Source: Perkinsus chesapeaki (taxonomy: Eukaryota > Perkinsozoa > Perkinsida > Perkinsidae). Taken from it: 64,000 nt of DNA. The first letter of the stretch is position 1, and each line of letters starts with the position of its first letter. The notes under the pieces are model-generated. The model ran no database searches, had not been told where the DNA came from, and saw only the letters and a program-made list of their open reading frames with translations. Location of the stretch: positions 1 through 64,000 of the forward strand of contig JAAPAO010000035.1 of assembly GCA_013115145.1 (NCBI GenBank). Direction: 5' to 3'. A program made the translations under genes and the position numbers. This document shows, in pieces, positions 42,326 through 55,100 of this stretch.

Positions 42326-44305
42326 TCATTCCTTTGTCGGCCCGGAGTTCCCCGTGCGCGGCACAGCAGTAGACTGAACTTCACCTAGAGTCGTACTGCT
42401 ACTCGCTGCTGTGTTGCCTGTCTCCAGATCGACCTGTGAAACGGTTTGATACTCATTAGTCGCTCGAGAGGGCTTCTTGATTTTGCAATACGTCCACACA
42501 GCTGCGCCCAGAATAGTGGAGAGAACGCCCATGAACTGGCGGGCCGACCAACCCTTCATTTCATCGAGTAGCATCTCAGCTAAGCCCAGCAGTACCACAA
42601 GCTGAACGTTGCCGACTATCGCCGTTCCGGTGGCAGAGACCACCTTGATCATGGTGAAAACGATGATACTGTAGACCACAGAGCATGAGCACCCCACAGC
42701 CATCACCATGACGGTCTCTCCAGGGCGCTCTTGGAAGTAAGTGGCGAAGTCCCAGCCCTCGGCCCAGATGGCCACAGGGACCAAAGTGACACAGGCGACG
42801 GCTGCGGTGTATAAGGTCAGAAGGAGGGGGTGTATTCGGGTGCCAGGGCCGAGGAGACGCTGTGACAAAACCATTTGGAAAGATAACAAAACCGTTCCCA
42901 AAATGCATTGGATAATACCAACGTGAACCTGACGGAAGCAAGACAGTATCATAGGCAACCCATTTAGAGGCATACACTAGCAGAATTGAAGCCTGTTGGC
43001 GTGCGAACTGTCAAAGCCACGCCCAAGGTAAGTAGCAGCAAAGACACCTTTTGCAGTGCAGTAGACGGAGGTGTATGAAGTATAAACCGCCCAAGGACGG
43101 CGATAACAACAGGGGACGCTGAGCGGATGATCTGAGGGAACTGATGCGATGCTGGTGGGCCGGTACGAGTAGTACTTGGTTCATGGATAGTTCTATCCTA
43201 ACGAGACTGGCGTTGTTGAGGGCTAGTTGAACACCGTTAAGGATGGACACCGCACACACTGACCATATGTGCTTTTTAAGGTGGGTTGATACCTAAACAA
43301 AACCGGCATCGTGCCAGCATCCTTGGGGACACTAGACTCCCCCTTAGATAATAAAAAGATATCAATCGACAGGGAATCAGTAAAACTATTTTACTGGTAA
43401 GAGAGTAAAGGTCAGTGACGATTAGATAGCACCAGTTCCACGGCCATCACAGTATGCTTAACGAAGCATTGATATGACTATGTCATTGGACCCGATGCCT
43501 CCCCACTGGTATAGTAGTCATCGATGTCACGTAACAAACCTCCGGAGAGCTCCTCTTACCTGGCGCCTCATCGACGGCCAGCACGCTACGACTGGCCCTA
43601 TGGTGGCAACCATCGCTACCATATTAGCACCGGTAAGAATTAACGGAAAATGAAAACCATGCACACCTGAAAAGATCCTTCATAGAGGGCGGAGAGTCGT
43701 AGATCTTACCCAACGCCCACCGATTGAACAGCCCCATTGTAGCATTGAGTCCGCAATAGAGAAGTATCTGAAAAGGCAAAAGGCTGAATTAGAAAAAGCT
43801 GCAAAAATTATAGGAAGAAGAGGCTTTACTGGCAAAGAGTTACAGGCTATACAGAACTTCAGTTCCACTCCTACTGCCTGCTGTGCAAGGTTAATAGCTT
43901 TCGAGACGCTATATACCGCCGGTATATCGCTACATCCGGGCAAATACCGGGTTCAGACGCACTAAGATACGAACCAGACCGTATGATGATTAAGACGAGA
44001 CAATGCTCAAGATCTCGACGAGGGAACGGTACGGTATCCAAATGAAGGCGAGTGCAGTTTAATGGGCCCATAAGTATTACAATGACTGTGACATATAGCC
44101 GATATAAGGCTGTACTGGAGCAGCGCATTCTGCTGCTAGCACTGCTGCTGCTCCCCTTCTGCTTGGTATCTTCGATATCGTTATTTTCATTAAGAGTCGG
44201 TGCGTAGTCGTGATGGCTTCTTGCAGCGGCGGGCGACATTGATGATGATATGGGTGAGATAGCCACGGATCCACCGTCAACTTTACTCGAAAAAAAAGCA
44301 GTCAT
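42326..44305 (-). CDS. SLC35/triose-phosphate-translocator-type nucleotide-sugar or phosphate carrier
   Basis: The 3' exons are firm: 43710-43767, 43560-43666, 43176-43258, 42976-43140 and 42326-42928. An N-terminal exon begins at ATG 44305 with a polar tail and a membrane span (YRLYVTVIVILM); the join to 43767 is unresolved. LLYCGLNATMGLFNRWAL resembles the N-x-x-x-N-K region of this superfamily. FPLILTGANMVAMVATIGP, then MNQFPQIIRSASPVVIAVL, then LGTVLLSFQMVLSQRLL continue the ten-span pattern. The last exon has four or five more spans and a soluble Thr/Ser-rich tail. Substrate cannot be told. It would feed Golgi glycosylation or move sugar phosphates. Confidence 0.72.
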
Positions 44306-44637
44306 AAAAAACTACTTTGTAGACTAGTAAGCAGTTAAGAGCAAGACCTTTAAATTCAAACAGGTCAATCCGAATATAGCAAAAGTACAGCAACGAAGCC
44401 CGTTGAGACTACAAAAAGCTGGGCGTTGAAGACACGTTCCATTCCCATTTCCCAGATGCCTTCCGAAGCCGCAGCCTACTTGCTATTGGACCAGAGAATA
44501 TCATATTTACCCAGATCCCTCAGTCGGTGTATCCCCTATTTAATGAGACAATGAAAAACATATCAGCACACAGCTGCCCAGAACGCGAACACCAAGCAGG
44601 TTAGAAAGTGTATTTTACCGAAAACAGTTGTACACGT

Positions 44638-47600
44638 TTATTTGCCACCACCTTCGTGAGGAGCTCGCACCGCCGTAATAGTAGCGTCTCCAGGGGACTC
44701 TGCTATCTGTACCAGTATCATATAACAGCTGGGCTCCAATCCGAGGGCTTCTGCACCTGAAGAGAGAGGTAGGTTCGATAAACAACGCGCAACAAGTCGC
44801 ATTAAGTCAAGGGGGGCAAATAAGCAATTCTGAAAACCTGACAAGTCATTGCTATAACCCTCAGGGCCTGAAATCTATCGGCTACACTGTAGGAGCTACT
44901 GCTTGCAAATGTTGATTCTGTGTAGCCGAAATCATACACAAGTAGGCAAACAGCACGCCTCCTCCTCCTCCCCATCCGGGTACGTTTATTACATTCCTTG
45001 GAAGGTGGGCATAGATAATAGTAGTAGTCATCGATATGGATGAAGCCAACACGATCCTTTGATATGAAGTAATCACAAAGCTTATCATACCTGACAAAAC
45101 CATTTACTCTCAAGACAAGTAACTAAGCATTGCCGGGCAGTCGTGTATCGTAATTCGCGTATTCCATCTGTATACCGTCGTATATTTGTATTTGGTCTTT
45201 ACATACCGCTCGATTACCACAGACAGCCTGTATGATACAGATGACATCAAGGGGGTACTATCTCCTGACGAGCCCATTTTGCCCGCTGGATTTCGGTTAT
45301 TTGAGGGCATCCGGAGCAGCCTTTCGGAAGAGAACGTGTGACCGAGGTGCGCACGCGTGCGTGACCGATTCGTGGTCTTTCTGGCCGACGCCCACAAGAG
45401 CATTTCAACGAAATAGTAGTATACTACCAGCACACCTTCCAGCGATTAATTGACAGCTCTTTTGATCAAACCAAACTAGACCTGACTCACCCCTCACAGT
45501 CATCCTTAGACGCTGCGGAAAGATACCAGACAGTTGTGTCATCTGGCTGTCTCTCCGCGTGACTTCGACAATGCTCCATCTTGGTCCGTTGATCAATATT
45601 GAGCTTTGAAAGACTAAGAGCAGCCATCACCAACATACTGCTTCTCCGTAGCTTACTGGGACAAACGGTTCTTCTCCGATCCCCGAACAAAACGCCACTT
45701 TACTTGACAGGCCAGCTCGCCCATCTTCAGCAAGGATAGAGTTTCAACGGCCCGATGCGGGCTTGAGTCACGACTTCGGGACGGTACTCTGAAGAGAGCG
45801 TTGTCGATTACAGCTTTCGGTAAAAATGAACAAAAAGTAATAAAAAGGAGATATGAAGAATTCGAACAATAATGTGCATTCGCACCGATTGTTGCGAATA
45901 CGTATTGGTCAAAAATAAAGAGCATTCTATTCACTCAGTCCATAGCTGACGAATCACACTCATAGGGATTGACAAAAGGCCAAGAGGTGTAGGAGGACAC
46001 CAATAACGCTATCCTTTAGAGTCGGAGTCCGTCCTAGACCCGCCCAATCTGGACTACCTCTGATAATCCCTCCTCCGGCCGAGTTGTCTATCATCTCTGC
46101 TTCGAGATCTATGACGATGGTGGTGATGATGCCGAGGGGACCGGGAACGATCCCGGTTGATACGACGGTTCCTGTATTCATCCAAGGACTGGTGCAGACC
46201 AGGCACATCCTGAAAGTCGCAATAATCCCTAGCGGAGCGGAGCACATCACTAAAGCGCTTACATCTCTGTTCCGATAGAGGAGGGACATGTGTTGCACTG
46301 TAGGCGGGGTAGTGAAGTCAACATTGAGGAAATGGCCGGCGGCTATCTCCAGACCGTACATGTGGTTGTATGCCTTTATAGCATCAGCTACGTGGGAATA
46401 CCTTGCACAAGCACTTGCTCACAATCAATCCCTCGGACGCCGGGCTAATAGCGATCCAGTGCAAAGTTGTTTCGTTTAGAAGAGGCATATTGCTTTATTT
46501 ACCCAGATACCGGACTGAATGACTCGAGACCGTTGATTGCCGACCAAGCTCTGATTCGTTTCCACTTGTGACATTGAGTTTCTATTCAACTATACTGAGG
46601 CGTACTGAGGCCCAGAGTTTCTGGATACCCTCGCCGCGAGGGCCTCGCGCGTATACGCCGTGTGCTGCTACTGCTGCCCTGTCCTCCCCGGCCGCCCTGC
46701 CTACTGTATAAACGCACAGTTTTTATTCTCCAGCATCCTAAAGTCCTCAATATCTGATCACAAGGGAGACTTCCCATCTCGACAACACCACTTTAGCGCG
46801 GAGCCTTACATCCAAAACTAGCAAAGGCCTTGTTAAGGTCAGTTTCTGCCACTTTAAAGCCCATCGGCAGACTCCACCCAACCCAAAGCTTCTTGTCTGC
46901 CTTTAGCGGCGGAGCGAAGGCTACGTGGGTGGCATGACCGTGCTCGTGGAGGTCCCTAATTTCCCCGTATGACAACCCAGGCACGATTCCCGCCTAGTAC
47001 TTCTCGACATGGGACTGCAGAAACGCTGCTGCTCTAGTGGACTTGAGCGTCACGTGAAGGACAGGAATACCAGCGACGATAATCTGAAGGGGACCTTTAA
47101 TTCTAAAAAGGCAACGCTTCGGAAGGCTTTCAGAACCGTCTGTCGCCCCGAAAGAGCAGCGCCTAATATCTGGCGATTGAAGACAGATTTGAAGGAAATA
47201 CGGTATCAGACAAATACCACATTTCCTTCAAATCTGTCAAACTAATACTACCAATTGCAAGCCAGAGTGCACTAATATGAATTTGCCTGTGTACAGTGAT
47301 TAGGGGAACCACAGAGATATACCGGTTACTGTATACCGTGATAGAGCCCTCCTATGAATACCGTCCCCATCAGTACCTTATTAGTATCCACTAGATCCTC
47401 CAGCTTAATCCAGCGGACCAAGAAGCTTTTTATTGACTGTCTCGAATCGATGTCAACTTCCGAGGCGGGAAGGTTACCAAAGAGGACATACCGATTGTTC
47501 AGATACTCCCGGTGTGGGTGCTTGCTGTAATCGTCCAGCCTGCAATGGATGAGAATGAGCAGCACGACTCACTCATGAGAAAACGCCACCGAAGTTCAGG

Positions 47601-48521
47601 AGTGATATCACGGAACCACCCCAGAGGCAAATCCCGATCTTACAGTGCAGCGCAATCGGCATTCTCCAAGTCGTGGACTTCAGTCCAATGGGACACAGGC
47701 TCCACTGGAGGCTCTATCTTCAACGACTGCTTGTCCTCACTCATCATCCGAGGCCGCAAGCCTACCACGGTGTAAGATGGTCTTTTACCCCCACTAAAGC
47801 TACCGCCATTGGCATGCCGAGCCCCGGTGCCGACAACACGGGCTCCTGCGAGGTACTCTCCTGTTAGCGGGTCCACGTCCATTCGGACAGCAATGCCGCC
47901 AATAGGGGCTGGCGCTTCACCGGGCAGACTGCAAAGATACTAAATAGGTCAAGATGATGACCTCCCCCACACACCCCTTCTCTTTTCGGTGATGATCCCC
48001 TTGCTGTGGCCCAAAATAAACATGAACCTGCATTACCGAAGTGAAACGGATCACACTGGCAAGTCTCACTTCGTTGTCGTCGAACTTCGACTTGTCCAGC
48101 TTCTCCCGAGCAGCATAAGCCGACTTAGTGTTCTTGAAGTTTACTACCATCTTTTCCTCAACCTTCTCAACATTCCTAATGACGCCCATTCCCACCCTCC
48201 CAGCCGTCCGCATCCATATTACACAACTTCACCGAATCGTCCGCATCTCATCTCCACTTCAGCCTCGTCTGTATCGTCCGGTGCGTTATAAATATACACC
48301 GTGCCTGATACAACGCCTGCAAGGCCTACTATCACACCATCACTACTGCTAGGCGGATTGCCAAGAAGCTCCTCGGCGTTCTGCGGGACTCCCTCCTGAC
48401 CGGCCATCACCGTATCAGTCGCACCGGCATCGTTGGCATCGGCCTCGTGCCTTGGTGAGAGCTGCTGTTGGCCACCGAAGTCCCCATAATCCACGAAGAG
48501 ATCCTCATCATGATCATCCAT
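44638..48521 (-). CDS. SPEN/RBM15-like protein (RRMs plus C-terminal SPOC domain)
   Basis: The start chosen is ATG 48521 (MDDHDEDLFVDYGD); an in-frame ATG or near-start at 48611 would add a hydrophobic leader, unlikely for a nuclear protein. RRM1 spans about 48290-48070 (VYIYNAP; KMVVNFKN). A second RRM-like part is near 47490 (RYVLFGNLP). RRM3 begins KKLWVGWSLPMGF (about 46880) and continues ASFGYIEDFRMLENKNCAFI. It ends at LNVDFTTPP. An Arg/Ser/His-rich stretch follows (about 46100). The SPOC parts are LACQVKWRFVRG (45700), SLSKLNIDQR (45600), RYDKLCDYFISKDRVGF (45080) and YYYYLCPPSK. SPEN/RBM15 proteins act in RNA processing and m6A deposition. Some introns are unresolved; two genes are possible. 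Confidence 0.68.
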
Positions 48522-48892
48522 TAATGAAGATATGAAGGCGAAGGGGAGGAGGAGGAAAGAACAAACGAGAGAGAGAAGTACAAGCCATAGTCTCAACAAC
48601 AAACCCAACAACAGCGCCCTCCTGGCTCCTGAAAAAAAGATTCAAATTCGCGAGCTTTAATTGCATGATAATAACGAGTCCACCATTTCAAGCTGTCAGC
48701 TCCGAGCATGATGCGCGCGTGATCCCGAACAATTCGCCTAAGTGCAGGAAATGCAGGAAAAAGTCCCGCTCATGCCAAAGGGCACACTTGTATGGAGCGC
48801 TGCGGCGGTGTGAATGCTTCTTTATTGTTACACGCTTTCCAACCAACAGTACTCAACGCTAAACAACTCGCTAAGAAACCATCACTCGAATT
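48522..48892. other. Intergenic interval
   Basis: Promoter side of the SPEN-like gene, with a GA/CT-rich patch at 48538-48575. No other feature was recognised. Confidence 0.4.
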
Positions 48893-49251
48893 CTACAGGT
48901 TCAATTGCAATGCCTTAGGCGCACGGCTGGCAATCCGTTTGGTGTCGACCGTGGCACAAAACTCGGCGACGTTAGCGGTGCCTTCGGCTGCCAAAGCGAC
49001 GGCCCTACACTCGTCCTCAATTGTGGACCAGTGGGCCCGGAGAGCAGAGCCGTCTTCGCCGGCATCGGACATGGCGGTGATCCTGTCGCATATTGCTGAT
49101 ATCGACCGAAGGAGGGGCCTTGAGACTGGCACCTGATAAAAACAGAACATGGCCCAGGCGGAAGGAACGTAAGCCAGCGCTGAGATAAGTCCACTGTGGC
49201 GATGGAAGTCATGACGTCATCGCCCAACAGATCCACACTAAACCTCCGCAT
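48893..49251 (-). CDS. Small unknown protein
   Basis: Exons 49195-49251 and 48893-49132 give 98 residues; the intron is 62 nt. It begins MRRFSVDLLGDDVMTSIATV and continues as a mostly helical, Ala-rich sequence (ALRAHWSTIEDECRAVA, NVAEFCATVDTKRIA). No signal peptide or span is present. I do not recognise a family. Neighbours are CSN6 upstream and the SPEN-like gene downstream, both on the same strand. Confidence 0.5.
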
Positions 49252-49335
49252 GTGACTCAGTCACAGAAGTGTCAGCCTGTGTGGATACAGCTTGTCCCAC
49301 AAGAAATATTACCAGCTCGAAAAGCCCAGAGATTT

Positions 49336-50097
49336 TTACTTAGCTGTGGTGAGCCGTGTTAGCATTTCCGATACGCATGGAGCCTCGTTAGAATAACCAC
49401 AAAGCTTGGTGCTCACCTCCTGGCGTTGAACAGCCTCCACGTACTGCAGTATGGACTCGACCTTCTTGCTCAGCATCGCGATTGCTCCCACTGTGGGCTC
49501 CACCAGATGCTCGTAGGTAGGCGTGGTTCTCGCGGCTTGCATGGCATTCTTCGTCACATGGGACACCGCAATGTTCTCGGCCTCGCTCTCTAAGCACGGG
49601 GTAACATCAAGCTCGATGAAGTTGCCGTCAACGCCCCTTTCGAAAGCCTGGATCGGCAAGGTTTCGCTTTCCCTGCTCAGCCAGGCAGACTCCTCGTCGG
49701 AACGCACCACAAGGGCCACCAGTGCGGAGTCACCACCACCGGCATCGGCTTCAATGATACTCTCCATGAACGAGTGAACCTCCGTGGACGGAGGGCCGCC
49801 AGGGCCTACTGAGTACCAACCAACGGCAGTCCACTGTGGGTAGATCTCACTGTACTGCCGAAGCCGTGTGCATGCGTGCTGCTTACATACCGTCTCTTCC
49901 GGTACGCATTGGAAACTGTTGGTTATAGTGATGTCGGTGCCGTCCGAATAGCCTATAAGAATTCCCCGAGTTGCGGTAATTGGTTGGGCGGCTACGGCGG
50001 TGCCAGAATAGCAGACTCGTGTCATGTGATCGGAGATGTTCAACAACGCCAATGGATGCACCTTCACCGTAGCAGCACGACAACGACGGCTCGACAT
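49336..50097 (-). CDS. CSN6: COP9 signalosome subunit 6 (MPN domain)
   Basis: I choose ATG 50097, which gives 253 residues and begins just before VKVHPLALLNISDH; the frame extends to an ATG at 50211. GILIGYSD, then NSFQC, AVGWYSVGPGGPPST and a C-terminal half with IAVSHVTKNAM and LSKKVESILQYVEAVQRQEV follow the CSN6 pattern in order. The catalytic JAMM signature (H-x-H...D) is absent, as in CSN6 and eIF3f. CSN6 pairs with CSN5 in the deneddylase that controls cullin ligases. It is a single exon. Divergence is high, so eIF3f is the main alternative; the VHPLxxLNISDH start and C-terminal helices favour CSN6. Confidence 0.8.
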   Translation of the reverse strand: MSSRRCRAATVKVHPLALLNISDHMTRVCYSGTAVAAQPITATRGILIGYSDGTDITITNSFQCVPEETVCKQHACTRLRQYSEIYPQWTAVGWYSVGPGGPPSTEVHSFMESIIEADAGGGDSALVALVVRSDEESAWLSRESETLPIQAFERGVDGNFIELDVTPCLESEAENIAVSHVTKNAMQAARTTPTYEHLVEPTVGAIAMLSKKVESILQYVEAVQRQEVSTKLCGYSNEAPCVSEMLTRLTTAK

Positions 50098-50287
50098 GTT
50101 TAAAAAGACTAAGCAACTCGGGAAATCGAAGACCCCTCTGTGAAGAAATCGGATAATATTTCCGACATTCCCACTCAAATCATGCTCTAACTGCCAACGC
50201 GGAGAGCCCATAGATCGGACGTTGTCAAGTAACGGAAGAGCCGAAGAATGGGAAGCCCCAGCCTCTTCAACTCAACACCACAGGATT

Positions 50288-52087
50288 TCATCCCTCAACA
50301 GGTCCCTTCATGAAACTCATGTACGCATCCTCACCAAATGCTCTCGCCAAAACATTCCCTTCGCTGCCGGCTTGCTCCAATAACCGTGCCACTCGTCCTC
50401 GAACATCTCCAGCAAGTCCTCCATTAGGGAACGCCTCGCTGGCAACCGCGTGCCAGGAGAACGGGTAAGAACCATTTGTGGTCGAAAAGACCGGCTCTTC
50501 CACGTACTTCCGAGCACTGCTCTCGTCCAGCGCTATCTCAACCACGGTCTTTGCCGCCTCCCCAAAATCGTTGAAATCGTCCAAGTCAATGAAACTTGCA
50601 GGATTAAAGATGCTCCGAGCAGCGGAATCTCCGTAGTAGATAGGTATAGCTCCGGCAAGGAAGGCGTTAACGATCTTCTCGGTGACGTAACCAGGAGCAA
50701 CTCTGTTCTCCATGGCGATGACGAACTTATAAGGCTTGTAGATCTCAACTGCATCATCATAGAAGTTGCTGGAATATCGCTCCCTACGGCGACCGAGCTC
50801 ACGCGGAACTCCACTGCCATTGCACCGCGATAGAGCCTCCACTTCCAGGCCGAACGCCGATGCCGCCCGGAGCAACGCGAGATAGAAACGCTCCCTACTT
50901 TCAGAAGCGCAGTTGTGGGACAGATAAGCCGCGAATTTAGTTTTATTATCCCATATGGCTAGCCGGTCGCCGTGGAGCAGCTGCTCCATTGCAGCGTCCT
51001 TCCTTTGAGCGAAGGAAGTACTGGCGAAAGGTGCGTAGAAGAAACGGTCACCAAAGGCCATGCCGTGGTCCTGTGGACCGAGATAGATCCCGAGGTCGTA
51101 GGCGGGAAAGTTATGAATGCCGCTGTTCTTCCAGTGGGTCTCGCCGTCAACAAAAATAGCCACACCGCCAAAATTCACGGGAGGGTGCTCTCGGAAGATC
51201 CACACGTCCGCACACTCTACGTCGGCCTTAACCACTGCACCGTCGACGGCACCGAAGATGTGGCGCGCCATGGTCTCTGCGAAGTTGCCACCGAGATGAG
51301 CCGCTTCCTCGCTGGACCAACTCACAACCATGGCAGACTCGATCGCTGGGAGCCCATTAGCCTTGCGAATTCGACTTAGCAGTGCAAATAGAGGCCATCC
51401 AGAGTGCACGGACAGGCTGGCATTGAGCGGTCCCAGCCAATCAAGTATCATCGTAAGCCCTGAGGATGTCGGAGGACATCAGTATCCATCAATCGGCCTC
51501 ACCTCTCCGGGCCGAAAGTCTGCCGCGAGTTAGAGCATGGCACGTCAGAGCGTCAGCAGCCATTGCTAAGCCGACAGCCTGAGCAGGACCCTTCCGACAC
51601 GTGCTGGTCTTTAGAGCCAACCTTCGCTTCGCTATCATCCTCCGCACCGTCCACAACAGCCAGGGCCTCCACCATGGCCGAGCCTCGTCCCCTCAGCACG
51701 GCGTTCCAGGACAGTCGACGGGCCTCGTTGGACCGGAGAATCTCGGGCTCCAGCGAGGAACGCTCTACTTCTTCCAGGACTTCCGCGATGGGCCACTGCG
51801 AATCCAACAATCCGGCCATTCGGAAAGGACCTAGAACTGTTTGGGCCGGAAGAGGCGAACTAGCTCGACTTGCCGGAAGTGAGGCACTTCTCTCCAGTTG
51901 CCCAACATCTGACCAGTTCTGCTACAGCATCACTCTCAGCACCACAGGCACCACAGGCACCGTCGAGGGGGACTTGGCGGTCACCGAGCCATCGCCAAGC
52001 TGTCCGCAGAAGAGCCACGCAATCGGGATGATCGTCGGTATGCCCATAAGAGATGAGAAGCAAGAGAAGAGGGCAACGCATGAGCAT
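50288..52087 (-). CDS. GT10 alpha-1,3-fucosyltransferase-like enzyme
   Basis: Four exons fit in frame: 51907-52087, 51622-51830, 51503-51578 and 50288-51459, giving 545 residues. The N-terminus is a signal peptide or anchor (residues 1-15), which suits a Golgi enzyme. The last exon holds the family core: YKFVIAMENRVAPGYVTEKI, then FLAGAIPIYYG, the hallmark of GT10 GDP-fucose binding. Upstream, GVAIFVDGE and ADVWIFREHPP match the N-terminal acceptor-side domain. The stretch between signal and core (about 130 residues) is Leu/Glu/Ala-rich and looks like a stem. The enzyme would transfer fucose from GDP-Fuc to GlcNAc-type acceptors. The first donor (77-nt intron) is the weakest border. Confidence 0.87.
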
Positions 52088-52167
52088 ACATTACTTGAGC
52101 AAGAACGGAAAGTTTACGGAAATCAACATTGACATGTTACAATGAGACCGATTAACAAGCACGAAAC

Positions 52168-55100
52168 TCATGCATCCTGCGACCCGTCACTGTCCGAGGA
52201 TTCGGTATCCTCACCGGTCACCACCTGGCAAAGCGTTCCAGACACCGCTGGGGCTGAAATGCTGACCTGGCCGGGGTGACGTCCATTCACTAGATCATCC
52301 TTCTGTATCCGAAACAGCGATGCCAAGTCGACAGTTGGGACAGCTGCCTTTGGAGAGTCCCACGGTTCATCAGCCTCACCAGAGCTGCCCTGAGATGGCT
52401 CTCCTTCCTCCTCTTCCACGTCGGCCGCCTCCCTGGGTTCGTCCCTGATGGAGTGCTCGTATCATCCAAGAATCATTTCGTATCATTACGAATAGAAGAG
52501 GTCGAGATCGGCCAATGTCTCGACCATCGGCGGGGCCGGTTTGCTGATCCCCGTCGGAACGCGCACTCTCGATGACGTATCTTCACTGCGGAATGGCAGC
52601 CTTCCAGGAAGTAAGACTACGCTGTCGTTGAGCATCCCCGGATGATAGACTTCTCGCCACCGGTTCGAGTACACGTTCCCGAAGAGCGGACCGAGACGAC
52701 GCTGCAACCGAGGGCCCCTTCATGGCATTGAACGCCTGCCGAATGAAAACGCTCTCAGACGTCCGCCCTAGAGGCCCACCTGCTGCCGCTGTCTTTCCCC
52801 CTCAGCCGCCCGGCTCTGGTCGAACTGCAGTATTTCTTCGCAGCTGGACAGGGGGGTTTCGAGAACAAACGACAGCGACTGTAGGGGAACCTTTACAGGG
52901 GACAATCCGTGGAGCTCAAGTCCCCGGCGGTCCGACCTTGGTCGCTTCCTGTGTGGGCTCAGACGGAGTTAGTTCCCTACCGGCGGAAGCCATCACCGTA
53001 TCGCGACCGGTGAGCCACCGCGGGAGGTGAGCGTGGAGGTAGCCCCTCGCTAGTCTCTGTAGATCACACGTCACCTCCGCGTTGGCCGCCATGACCTGAC
53101 CGACTCTCGGGCCAGCGTGGTTTGGGACTAGCGACACCTTCTCCCAGCCGCCGGTGCACATTCCCCCATAAGCATCTTTCATCATCTTCATGATCGTCGC
53201 TGCGGACTTCAACCGAGGGTGGCCAGGGTCTCGGAGAGCAATCCCAAGCATGTGATCCACTATAGCGGAGAGGCGAGGGAGCAGTTCTGCGGCAACACAG
53301 AAGAAGAGGATTGGTCTATTGAGGGGTCTACGTCGAGAAATAACACCAGGGAACTCCTCGGCCATCAGAGCCTCGGCAGTCAGCGGTTCTTTTTGGCGGT
53401 CTTCCTTCCGAAGACTGTTCAGCTGATGGAACGCCCACAGGCGAATGCCGAGGACCATAACCTGTGGTGAAGTGGGAGACGGCCTGCCGCTACCGGTACT
53501 AGACACACCTGCAACTGGACCATCTCTTGCTCTCCGTCCCACCCCTTTACAAGACTGCGGAAGGTGTCGGCTACGGTATAGGCGCATGCCGACAGTCCTG
53601 AAGGTGCTCGGGCTGATCGGCTTCGACACGGTGCGCCCTACCATCCCTCTGCGCAAGCAGCCACACAACCGAGGCCCTCGCTGCTGGTGCAGTTAGAGAC
53701 TCTAGCGCCCGAGACAGTCCAACCAACACAGCTTCAACGTCTTTGGAGTTGCCACTTCGCTGCCGATGCTCTATTATCTCCCTCACCTAACCATCTGATG
53801 GTCCTCACGCACCCAGGCCACCCCTACGGCAACAACAGCCTCGTTAGCCAGTATCGGGCAGGCACTGTCCAGCATGCTGATCAGGCCGCCCATAACCCTG
53901 TCTGATGTGACCGGGTACTGTCTCGCAATGTGGGAGACCAGTGCCACCACCTTGGCAAGGAACCCTGTCAGACCTGGCCACTACACAATGTGCGACGATA
54001 ATGAAGAGCGCCCCTACCAGGCCGGTTCTGCCAGCGGACGTAGACTTGGAGTTCACCAAGAACATCATGCACGTTGGATTCGTCCACAAGTTCCCGGATA
54101 ACTGCGAGCTTAAGCTCGGCCACAAGAGGGCTGTCGTACGACCTGCGCAGCTGACTGCAGCAGCAGCACTAGTGCATCGTTGCTAGCTACATAAGAAAGA
54201 ACTTTCGCAGGTGCGGCCTGAACAGTAGCGCTCCACCGTCGCCATGTCGTACAAGTTCCAGCACGGTCTTGATCAGAGTTTCGGTAGCTTCGCTGCCGCG
54301 CGCCAAAACAAGCGCGCCTGAGCAGGAGGCTCCTCTAGGCTCCAGGCAGCGATAGGCTGACTTATCAGCTGCTGGCTGACGACTTGAGCGTAGTGTTTTT
54401 GGTCAAGGTCCCAGAGAACGCAGCATGCCAGATGGACAACAAACCGAGAGTGTGATAGCAACAGATGAGATGCCAGTACCTACGGACACCATAAAGTCGA
54501 GGAGTTAAGATGGTCTTCAATGTTCCGACAGGTCGGTCGGCGATCTCGGACGGTTTTTGCAAAACATTATTATGGAGCAGAACCAAACAGGGTGAAGGAG
54601 CATATTCAAGAGGACAGGGGCCGACTATAGATCTAGAGTTACTATATCTAAGACGAATCCTGAAATGCTGAGCTGACGGCTGATGAGCCCAAGAGCGAGG
54701 ATCGCCCACCTCCAGGAAGACACCACAGTGCTGATGGACGACCTCTTCACGGTTGTTGTTGAAGTGAAGCCGACAGTACCGATGTAACAGTTCTGAGCCG
54801 ACACGCCAAGGAGCAGCTACTATCGAGAAATCCACCAACCGATAGTGTAGTATTGGCCAAAAGGCTCCATCAAAGGCAGCAACTTCACAAGCCTCGGGTA
54901 GGCTGAATGAATCATGCTCAAGGACTCTTTGATTCTGTCGGTTCGCAAGGCATCATCCGAGTGCACTACAGGATAAACGCACAGACCTTCCCTCATCGTC
55001 TCAGCGCTAGGCGTGGGGTACCCTCCTGCTGGTCTCGAGGTAGACCATAGAGCTGGACGCATACAACGAAATAGGACATGACAGCTGCGCCAACTACCTG

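Noticed and set aside
50209-50211. Upstream ATG of CSN6 at 50211
   Set aside because: The 38 extra residues have no family match, while the MPN domain begins right after ATG 50097.
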